A DNA stretch of 64,000 bases from SAR202-VII-2 sp965263165 (GTDB lineage: Bacteria; Chloroflexota; Dehalococcoidia; Lucifugimonadales; SAR202-VII-2), in NCBI GenBank assembly GCA_965263165.1, contig OZ253584.1:2914001-2978000 (forward strand), in the 5' to 3' direction. Both the position numbers and the translations under genes were made by a program. Positions 18,711-26,427 of the stretch are shown here, in pieces. The notes below the pieces were generated by a model. It searched no databases. It was not told where the DNA came from and saw only the letters and a list, made by a program, of their open reading frames with translations. Position 1 is the stretch's first letter. Each line of letters opens with the position of its first letter.

Positions 18711-18902
18711 TGCCCACGAGTACCGGGGCAGGTTAGGAAGCGTCCGGACGCTCCAAGCTAAGAAGGCACCCCCCTCGTTCCCCAAGCGGGGTGCAGGGGG
18801 CGCAGCCCCCGCCGGGGGTACAGGGGGTGTCCCCCTGTTCTGGAAAACGTCGGAGGGCGGAGCGGGCGGGATGGCGGCGCAGGCTAAGACAAACCCTCCG
18901 GC
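18711..18902. repeat. Hairpin repeat modules B and A, one copy each
   Basis: Module B (GGGGCAGGTTAGGAAGCGTC at 18723) is followed by a partial module A. The core of A is GGGGGC-GCA-GCCCCC and then ACAGGGGG-TGT-CCCCCTGT, two nearly perfect GC hairpins with 3-nt loops. The rest of the 18523-18962 interval, apart from repeat R2 (18570-18613), holds nothing I recognise. Confidence 0.7.
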
Positions 18903-18962
18903 GACGACCGGCTCGACCCACCCCAGCAACGGGTCTCCCGTCCGGCCACAACGTTGCTCTCC

Positions 18963-21078
18963 TCACTGCCGCTGTCGGTGCTGCGTCAACCACGCTTGCA
19001 GGTCCTCGAACACCTCCGGCGCCGTAGTGCCGGAAGCCTCAAACTCAGCTGCCATTGCTTCGTCGAACGTGGAGTGTGTGTGACGGACAAGACGCCTGTG
19101 GATGTCCTCGCCGAACTTGTCAGCTAGGTATTTCATGATCAACGCTCCACCGAAGTACACGTCCGACGTGGTAAGCGATAACTGGTCGCTGCCAAGCGAC
19201 TTGGCCAAGAAGATCCGATCGGGAATCCTGTCATGCACGTACCGGACCAGAGAGTCGAACCCGACGGTCCGGTTGTGCTCCGCGGCGTTGAACATGCCCT
19301 CGTACTCCGCAAGCCCTTCGCTGACCCATGCTGGCACCGACCTCTGGAAGCCCCAGATGGCGTGTTGTCCGGCATGAGTGAACTCATGTACGAGGTTCTT
19401 TGCGTGGAAGCCGTCGGGGGGAAGCCGCATCACTCCCCACGTTGAGCTGGTTCTCCACTCCCGGTGCGACGGCGCCAGGTATGGGATCCGCGCAAACCCT
19501 CCTGATGAGTCGAGTTGTCCCGACGCGTTGTAGCAGCATTGGAACCGTGTCGTACCCGTGTCCGCATTGGCGTCCGGTCCAGGGAGGAGCATGACATTCA
19601 CATGAAGCCTGGTCTGCCCCCGGGGATTGCGAATGTCAGCCACCTGATACTTGACGCGCATCAATTGTTCGGCGTGATCAATCCAGCGCTCCACGAACGG
19701 CACATCGCCAGCGTACTCCGCCGTGTAGCAGATGGAGTAATTGGGGTATGGGGCTTCCAGCCACTCAACCGTGGAGTCGTACGCCGAGCACTGACCTTGC
19801 GCCGCCGAGGTGGGTTCCAGCGTCGGAGTGAGTGTCGGTGTCGGCTCGGGCGTCGCCGTCGGCGTTGGGGTAGAAGTTGCACCGTTGCTGGTAGGCGCGA
19901 ACCGTTCGCCCTCCGGCGGGGATGTCTGCCCGTGCTCATCGCTCCCCCAGCAGACGGCGGTACCGTCATGCTTCAGCGCGCATGTGTGCAAGTTACCGCT
20001 GCTGATGGAGGCGAAGCGCTCACTCTTCGGCGGCGACGCCTGCCCACCGTCATCGTTCCCCCAGCAGACAGGGCTGCCGTCATGCCTCAACCCACATGTG
20101 TGTTGCTCACCGCTACTGATTGATGCGAAGCGTTCTCCCTGTGGGGGCGACGCTTGCCCGCTATTGCTACTTCCCCAGCAGACGGGGCTGCCGTCCATTC
20201 GTAGTGCGCATGTGTGCCACCTGCCGCCGCCGATGGAGGCGAACAGTTCGCCATCCGGCGGCGACGCCTGCTCACTGTCATCATCCCCCCAGCAGACGGG
20301 GCTTACCGTCGAGCCGCAGTGCGCACGCATGCCACCTTCCGCTGTCAATGGAGGCGAATTGCTCTCCCAGCGGGAATGACTTCTGCCCATTGGAGTCATT
20401 CCCCCAGCAGACGGGGCTGCCGTCGAACCGCAGTGCGCAGGTGTGCAGATTGCCGCTGCTGATGGAGGCGAACCGCTCGCCCTGTGGCGGCGATGCCCTC
20501 CCGCTGCCGCTGTTCCCCCAGCAGACGGCGCTGCCGTCGGGTCGCAACGCGCACGTGTGTTCTTCGCCGCTGCTGATCGATGCGAAGCGTTCCCCTTGAG
20601 GAGGTGACGCCTGTCCAGAACTATTGTTCCCCCAGCAGGCTGGACTGCCATCCACCTTTAGTGCGCATACGTGCCACCTACCACTGCTGAGCGGTATGAA
20701 TTGGTCTGGCGTCGCGGTGGGGGTTGGCTCCGGTGTCGGGGTGGGCGTCGGGATGGGGATTGGCTCCGGTGTCGAGGTGGGCGTCGGGGTGGGGGTTGGC
20801 TCCGGTGTCGGCGTGGGCGTCAGGGTAGGCGTCGGTTTCGGCGTCGGCGTAGAGGTCGGCTCCGGTGTCGGGGTAGGGGTCGGCGGGGGAATTCGCGCCG
20901 TGACTGTTGCACTCACCGCTGCGTCGACAGTTGCGCGGACTGACGCCTCTGCACTTGCAGTGGCCTGTATTGCGACGCTCACAGTTGCGTCGATATCAGG
21001 CGCTGCCGTCGGTGAGTCGGACTCGCAGGCGACGAGCACAAGGAGCACCAAAACGAGGAGTGCAGCCGTTCGCAGCAC
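18963..21078 (-). pseudogene. Lipoprotein with seven RCC1-like repeats and a HExxH metalloprotease domain, split by a frameshift
   Basis: The gene starts at 21078 with a lipoprotein signal (LLVLVLLVLVACES) and a Thr/Pro linker of about 65 residues. Seven repeats of ~38 residues follow, with the core CALRxDGSPVCWGN ... GQASPPxGERFASISSG, as in a seven-bladed RCC1/BLIP-type propeller. A second Thr/Pro linker leads to a peptidase domain with HEFTH (19374-19388) and downstream EGLAEYEG, a gluzincin-type zinc site. The reading frame breaks in repeat 4 near 20300-20306, where one extra base turns DGSPVCWG into DGKPRLLGG and a stop; removing it restores a protein of ~700 residues. It would be an exported, surface-anchored protease with a binding propeller. 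The break may be a real mutation or a sequencing error. Confidence 0.8.
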
Positions 21079-21559
21079 GGAGCACCTCCGGTCGGGAGTG
21101 CCGCGAGCTTAGCATAGGTGTGCGGCCGGGCAGATGGGCAACACTAAACCGGTGATACGGGTAACACGGTGACGGTGGACCAGTCCAGGTGGGCGTAGAC
21201 ACTGGGCGGCTCCCAGTGAGTGTCGGCGAATACAGCGCAGTCCGGGACGCGGCCGAAAGCCCCTCGCCGACTATGAGGGCGCTAACAGAGGGTTGTACAT
21301 CCCCCTTGCACACACTTCTACAGGGACAGTACGCAGGCCAAAACAAAACCCTCCTCTCCCAAGCGGGGTGCAGGGGGCGCAGCCCCCGCCGGGGGTACAG
21401 CGTGTCCCCCTGTTTCTAAAAACGTTGGAGGGTGGGCAGGTGGGACAACGGCGCAGGCCAAGCCAGACCCTCCGCTGAAGGACGACGCAGACCACAACAA
21501 GACCATCCATCCCCATCGGCGGGCGGACGCCGGAGTCCGAGGCCCCCGCCAACCCCCTA
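21079..21559. repeat. Intergenic tract with one hairpin module A
   Basis: After about 270 bp without recognisable content, a full module A runs from about 21352 to 21512: CAAGCGGGGTGCAGGGGGC, GCA loop, the second hairpin here shortened (TACAGCGTGTCCCCCTGT), then ACGTTGGAGGGTGGG and a purine-rich end. It directly precedes promoter element copy 1. Confidence 0.7.
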
Positions 21560-22010
21560 TTGCAAAATACGAACTATTGTGCTATAGTATCCCCAATGAA
21601 GTCGGCCACCAGCCCGCTTCTCTTTCTCGGAGCCTGCCGCATACATGAGCACTGGGGGCTAACCATGGAGAATCCCCCTGTGGCAGGGGCGCTGAGGGAA
21701 CAACCCAAGGGGCAAGACCCTCCGAGGAAGGCTGGGACCGGAGCGAATGCCGCTGTAAGGCACAGGCTTATTGAAGCCGCCCAACTCCGTAACGGCTCGT
21801 AAGATCAGTAACGGCTCCGTAACGACTGTGTAACGACTCGTAACGGCTCGTAACGGCTCGTAACGGCTCTGTAACGCCCTTGTAACGGCTTGTAATGCCT
21901 CGTAACGCCTTTGTAATGGCTCCACGCCTACGGGAGAAGGAAAAGCAGGCGCACAAACAATCAAAGAATCACATACAATCAAAGAACGAGGCTGAAGCCG
22001 GGGGAACCCT
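21560..22010 (+). repeat. Promoter-led repeat element, copy 1
   Basis: It opens with TTGCAA (21560-21565), a 17-nt spacer and TATAGT (21583-21588). An ATG lies at 21596, where transcription should begin. Then come the peptide-like start MKSATSPLLFLGACRIH, a conserved hairpin CCCCTG-TGG-CAGGGG near 21673, and from 21789 to 21917 thirteen GTAAC-like units spaced 9-11 bp. The end contains ACAATCAAAGAACGAGG. Copies 2 and 3 lie at 30422 and 38162. It could be a structured RNA gene, a leaderless small ORF or a MITE-like element. Confidence 0.65.
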
Positions 22011-22162
22011 GCCCATCCCCGCCCCCGCGCCCGTTGGCAGGCCAAAGCAAGACCATCCGCTGAAAGAGGGCGCAGGGAACCCAAGGTTGAAGGTTCCCTA
22101 GACCCCGCAACATGCCCCCGTTTAGAATGGGCGGCGCAAAGGCTATCCCACGGAGGCTGGCG

Positions 22163-22363
22163 TTGACCGACCACCCATTGCCCTCTTACGAAGAGTTGGA
22201 CGCCAGGCTGAAGGGCGCCGGCATCAACCTGACCGATGAAGAATTGGAGTTCTTCAGAGGCGCCTACCCGGAGTTCCTGGCGCAGCTCAGGCTCCTCTAT
22301 TCCTACGACGTTACCAATGAGACCTATCCCTTCGACATCGCGCTCTTCGGAGACCCCCGATGA
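22163..22363 (+). CDS. Small acidic protein coupled to amidase
   Basis: 66 residues from TTG 22163, which has CGGAGG 6-8 nt upstream; ATGs at 22112 and 22127 lack a good site. The sequence TDHPLPSYEELDARLKGAGI and NLTDEELEFFRGAYPEFLAQ is helical and acidic. Its stop overlaps the amidase ATG (ATGA), so the two are translationally coupled. By position it could be an accessory subunit of the amidase, in the way GatC accompanies GatA, but the sequence does not show GatC motifs. Confidence 0.6.
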   Translation: MTDHPLPSYEELDARLKGAGINLTDEELEFFRGAYPEFLAQLRLLYSYDVTNETYPFDIALFGDPR

Positions 22364-23763
22364 GCCGCGGCAGGGACGAGCTCTGCTGGATGACCATCAG
22401 CGAGGCCGCCCCCCTCATTGAGCGGCGGGAGATCTCTCCGGTCGAATTGACCCAGGCTCACCTCGACCGCATGGACGAGGTGGACGGGCGCGTGAAGGCC
22501 TTCGTCACCCGGACCGACGACCTGGCGTTGGCTGCGGCAAGGGCCGCAGAGTCCGAGATCGCCGCCGGCGTATACCGAGGCCCTCTCCACGGAATCCCGG
22601 TGTCGCTCAAGGACTTCTACGACACCGCTGGCGTGCGCACCACAGCCCAGTCAAAGCTCTTCGCCAACAGGGTCCCGGAGGAGGACTGCGCGGTGGCGGC
22701 TTCCCTGAAGCAGTCCGGCGCCGCGCTGCTGGGCAAGGTCGCCCTGTCGGAGTTCGGCCTGCGGGGCCACCCCACGAGTCTATTCGAGATTCCGAACAAC
22801 CCCTGGAACCTCAGCCGGTCCTGCGGCCAGTCCAGCAGCGGCTCCGCCGCCTCCCTCAGCGCCGGCATCAGCATGGCATCCTTTGGCAGCGACAGCGGAG
22901 GCTCCCTCCGCAACCCAGCGCATTGCGTCGGCATCGTCGGCGTCAAGCCAACCTTCGGCCGGGTGAGCAGGCGCGGCGTTATCCCCTGCTCCCACTCCAT
23001 GGACACGACCGGACCGATGGCGAGGTCGGTCGCAGACGTTGCCGCGCTTCTCCAGGCCACCGCAGGTCGCGACCCTAAAGACCCCCACAGCAGCAGGGAA
23101 CCCGTCCCCGACTACAGCGCAGGCATCAACGACGGCATCCGGGGGCTGCGCATCGGCGTGCCCCGCCACTACTTCTTTGACCGGGATTCCGGCGCCGATC
23201 CCGAAACCTTGGACCTCGCCGAGCGCGCCATCGCCGTATTGGAAGGCATGGGCGCTCAGGTCGAAGAAGTCACAATCCCCAGCGTCGCCGACGCCAGGGC
23301 CTCGCAGGGAGTCCTCATGATCTCAGAGGCCTTTGCTTACCACCGCCAGTTCCTGCGGGATCGCCACCTCGAGTACGGGCCGGTGAAGTACCGCTTCATG
23401 CTCGGAGCGCTCTACACAGCCGAGGACTATCTGCACGCCCAACTGCTCCGCCAACGCGCCTGCCGCGAGGTTGCCCAGGTCTTCGACCGCGTCGACCTCA
23501 TCGCCACGCCGTCCATGCCCAGGTCGGCCCCCGTCCAGGACGCCATGGGGCATCCCTTCAGCAGTCTGGGGGGGCTCAACTACCTGGTGCTCTTCAATGC
23601 GACGGGCCACCCCGCCATTTCCGTTCCCTGCGGGTTCACCGCAGACGGTATGCCTGTTGGGCTGCAACTGGCCGCCCGCCCCTTCGACGAGGCCGCGCTG
23701 TTCCGAGCAGGCCATGCCTACCAGCAGGCCACCAACTGGCACAAGCGCCACCCAGTCCTCTAG
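22360..23763 (+). CDS. Amidase signature family enzyme (GatA-like)
   Basis: 467 residues. The Ser-cisSer-Lys triad is visible: Lys84 in PVSLKDFYDTAG, the cis-Ser around 159 in GQSSSGSAAS, and the nucleophile near Ser182 in FGSDSGGSLRNPA. The C-terminus has the family stretch HPAISVPCGFTADGMPVGLQL. It would hydrolyse a carboxamide in the cytosol. Whether it is a catabolic amidase or the glutamyl-tRNA amidotransferase subunit cannot be decided. The absence of gatB and gatC next door and the presence of catabolic neighbours favour an amidase. Confidence 0.92.
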   Translation: MSRGRDELCWMTISEAAPLIERREISPVELTQAHLDRMDEVDGRVKAFVTRTDDLALAAARAAESEIAAGVYRGPLHGIPVSLKDFYDTAGVRTTAQSKLFANRVPEEDCAVAASLKQSGAALLGKVALSEFGLRGHPTSLFEIPNNPWNLSRSCGQSSSGSAASLSAGISMASFGSDSGGSLRNPAHCVGIVGVKPTFGRVSRRGVIPCSHSMDTTGPMARSVADVAALLQATAGRDPKDPHSSREPVPDYSAGINDGIRGLRIGVPRHYFFDRDSGADPETLDLAERAIAVLEGMGAQVEEVTIPSVADARASQGVLMISEAFAYHRQFLRDRHLEYGPVKYRFMLGALYTAEDYLHAQLLRQRACREVAQVFDRVDLIATPSMPRSAPVQDAMGHPFSSLGGLNYLVLFNATGHPAISVPCGFTADGMPVGLQLAARPFDEAALFRAGHAYQQATNWHKRHPVL

Positions 23764-23825
23764 CCCCCCGCCAACCGCCGGACGCTAAAGGCGCAGCAGC
23801 GTCTCATGGCTGCCCCCTCCGCCCC

Positions 23826-24974
23826 CTATCCGGCCCCCTCGAAAACCTCGCCGGCGCGGATGGTCCAGCGGGCCGCAATTGACTGGTCGGCGGCAAGCTC
23901 CTTGCCCACGGAGTCCTGGAAGACCACCGGCCCCTCCACCACCTCGAGAACGGCCAGATCGGCGACGCGGCCCACCTCTACGCTGCCCAGCCGGTCCTGC
24001 CATCCAATAGCCCTCGCGGGGTTGAGCGTGGACGCGGCCACGATCTGTTCCAGGCTCAGACCCAACGGGAGAAACTTGCCCATCGTCGTGGGCATGTCCT
24101 TGACGGGATTGGGGCGCATCAGCAGCCGGGCATGGATGTCGCTGCTGATGATGTCCGGGAGAAGGCCCTGTTGCATGGCGCCTCGCACCAGGTCGAAGTC
24201 GAAGTGGCCGCCCGCATGAGCCACGTCGAAGACCACGCCGCGCTCCTTGGCGCGGAGCGCCGCCTGCAGCACCTTGCCGTTCTCATCGACAACCGATGGC
24301 GCCTGCGGCGTATAGCAATGCGTCATGATGTCGCCCGGACGGAGCGTATCCAAGATCTCCTCCATGGAGATCGCCGTGTCACCAACGTGGACCATGATCG
24401 GCGTGCCGGACGCCTCCCCGGCCGCAATCGCCAGCCTCAGTCCCTCCCTGGCATTCTCGCCGGCGATTCTCCTGGACAACCTCACCTTGATCCCAACGGC
24501 CACGTCGGGGTTCTCCTTCACGGTCGCCGCGGCCCCCTCGGGATCGGCGAACCGCAGGTCTTCCAACTCTCCCGGCGCCATCCACACCCCGTGCTGAGCC
24601 AGGGCCACAAACGCCAGCATCCGCGTCTTGGCCCGCTCGGCAATGAACTGCTTGAAGCCGGGGAAGTTGACAGGCCCCGCCGATCCGGCGTCGACGGCAG
24701 TGGTGACGCCGGTGCTCAGGCAGAGAGGGTCGGCGTCGAAGCCAAAGGGGTTCACCCCCCAATAGCTGTGGATGTGGAAGTCGATGAGGCCGGGAGTGAC
24801 GTAGGCGCCGGCCGCGTTGATCACCCGCCCCGCGCCCTCCGCGCTGAGCCCGGGTCCTACCGCGGCGATGCGCCCGTCGGCGACGCCGACGTCGGCCTCA
24901 TCCGCGCTTCCGGAGGCGGGGTTGAGGACGACGCCCCCCTTCACAACAAGATCGAAAGAACGTGCGGAGGTCAT
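23826..24974 (-). CDS. Amidohydrolase/deacetylase family metallohydrolase
   Basis: 382 residues from ATG 24974 with AAAGGAG upstream; the frame extends 65 codons further but that part lacks family features. A dihydroorotase-type barrel is visible: DLVVKGGVVLNPASG, then the metal site DFHIHSYWG, IMVHVGD, DIMTHCY, FDVAHAGGHF and SSDIHARL. The C-terminal strand GRVADLAVLEVVEG closes the composite beta domain. Relatives remove acyl groups or open cyclic amides with divalent metals. It converges with the amidase gene, 62 bp between stops, consistent with a joint amide catabolism region. Confidence 0.88.
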   Translation of the reverse strand: MTSARSFDLVVKGGVVLNPASGSADEADVGVADGRIAAVGPGLSAEGAGRVINAAGAYVTPGLIDFHIHSYWGVNPFGFDADPLCLSTGVTTAVDAGSAGPVNFPGFKQFIAERAKTRMLAFVALAQHGVWMAPGELEDLRFADPEGAAATVKENPDVAVGIKVRLSRRIAGENAREGLRLAIAAGEASGTPIMVHVGDTAISMEEILDTLRPGDIMTHCYTPQAPSVVDENGKVLQAALRAKERGVVFDVAHAGGHFDFDLVRGAMQQGLLPDIISSDIHARLLMRPNPVKDMPTTMGKFLPLGLSLEQIVAASTLNPARAIGWQDRLGSVEVGRVADLAVLEVVEGPVVFQDSVGKELAADQSIAARWTIRAGEVFEGAG

Positions 24975-25221
24975 GGCTGTTCGACTCCTTTGGTCCGCCC
25001 GCCGAGGCGGGTTCCGGCTGGCGGTGGCAAGCGCATCCGGGTCGGATGGGCGGCGCTTGGCCGCAAGCATAGCACACGGAGTACCCAGCGGCGCCCCTCG
25101 CAAATCCCCCACCCAATCGGAATCCGACGACTTCGCAACCGCCGGCTTCAAAGCTGAAAATGCCCCCACCTCAGTCCCTGCCCCGGCTACGGGGCAAGCC
25201 TCTGTCCCTGCCCTCGTACTC

Positions 25222-26412
25222 GGAGACCTTTGCGTAACTAAGGCAGGTGGGGCGAGAATGTAGCCATCCGAGGAAGTCCGGAGAGTACAGATGCATCGTC
25301 AGATGGGTCAGACGTCACTAGCAGAATCGCTGTTGCCGCAGTCGCTTGGAAGAAACGAGCGTCTGGAGCGAATCGGCGAGGAGGTGGACTGGGAACGATT
25401 CGCCTTTCTGGTGGGGGGAGTCTACTCGGCCGATGAAGGGAGACCCAGTTATCCTCCGTTGATGATGGTCAAGGTACTGCTGCTGGAGCAGTGGTACAAC
25501 CTGTCTGACCCGCAGATGGAAGAGGCACTCGGAGACCGCATATCGTTCCGTCGCTTTGTGGGGCTTGGGCTTCAGGACGAGACCCCTGACTACTCGACGA
25601 TCAGCCGCTTTCGGACCGAGCTGGTCAAGCATGGGCTGAGTGAGGAGCTTTTCAAGGAGCTGGAAGTCCAACTGGACAAGCGCGGACTGGTATTGAAGGA
25701 GGGGACGTTGATGGACGCCACGCTGGTAGAGGCCCAAGTGCGTCGTCCACCCCTCGCTGCGGGACGTGGCGCCAAGAGTGCTACCGACCCCGATGCTGAC
25801 TGGACGCGCCACCGTGGGAGTCGGGCGCACTTCGGCTACAAGGTGCATCTGGGTGTGGATGCAGGGACGGGGCTGGTGCGCAAGGGGATGCTGACGCCGG
25901 CCAAGGTCTATGAGAGCGAGGTGGCCGATGCGCTGGTGAGCGGTGACGAGGTGGCGGTGTACGGTGACCGCGCCTATGAGTCCAACAGGCGGCGTCGGTG
26001 GCTCACGTCTCATGGGATCAACGATCGGATCATGCACCGTTCCCACAAGCATCAACCGGAGTTACCGCATTGGCAGAAGCGACGCAACGCGTTGATACGT
26101 CCGCGGCGGGCGTTGGTGGAGAAGGTCTTCGGCACCCTCAAGCGCAGCTACGGCTATAGCCGTGTCCGCTACCGGGGTTTGGGACGCAACGCCTTGGAGA
26201 TGTGGTTCAAGCTGATGGCCTACAACTTGCGGAGGATGACCAAGTTGGCTGATTGCGCTGCCTGAACCACTGTGTAGGAGCAGTCCCGGGGGAGCCGCCA
26301 CACCGGGACGCGCAGTGGGTGGCCTGAACCGCCCTGGATGCGGTTCCGTGAACTTCTTCTCCGTGCTGGCGGACCAATCGAAGGCTACACCCAGAGTTGC
26401 TCAAAGGTCTCC
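25222..26412 (+). mobile_element. IS5-like insertion sequence, copy 2 (1191 bp)
   Basis: Same length and ends as copy 1 (GGAGACCTTTG inward from both sides), in the opposite orientation. The flanks carry GTACTC directly repeated at 25216-25221 and 26413-26418 (8 bp, CGTACTCG, if one terminal base is assigned to the target). The target is a copy of dispersed module B: joined flanks read CCCTCGTACTCGGGGGAAGG, identical to intact copies at 32550 and 41053. Confidence 0.92.
25291..26265 (+). CDS. IS5-family transposase, copy 2
   Basis: 324 residues with the same DDE residues as copy 1: Asp in LMDATLVEA, Asp in VYGDRAYES, Glu in VEKVFGTLKR. Only two residues differ between the copies (Leu in KELEVQLDK and GRNALEMW here). 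The frame is intact. Basic stretches near the C-terminus (QKRRNALIRPRRALVEK) support DNA binding. Confidence 0.95.
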   Translation: MHRQMGQTSLAESLLPQSLGRNERLERIGEEVDWERFAFLVGGVYSADEGRPSYPPLMMVKVLLLEQWYNLSDPQMEEALGDRISFRRFVGLGLQDETPDYSTISRFRTELVKHGLSEELFKELEVQLDKRGLVLKEGTLMDATLVEAQVRRPPLAAGRGAKSATDPDADWTRHRGSRAHFGYKVHLGVDAGTGLVRKGMLTPAKVYESEVADALVSGDEVAVYGDRAYESNRRRRWLTSHGINDRIMHRSHKHQPELPHWQKRRNALIRPRRALVEKVFGTLKRSYGYSRVRYRGLGRNALEMWFKLMAYNLRRMTKLADCAA

Positions 26413-26427
26413 GTACTCGGGGGAAGG

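Noticed and set aside
21789..21917. Short regular repeats resembling a CRISPR array
   Set aside because: Period is only 9-11 bp with no variable spacers and no cas genes in the window.
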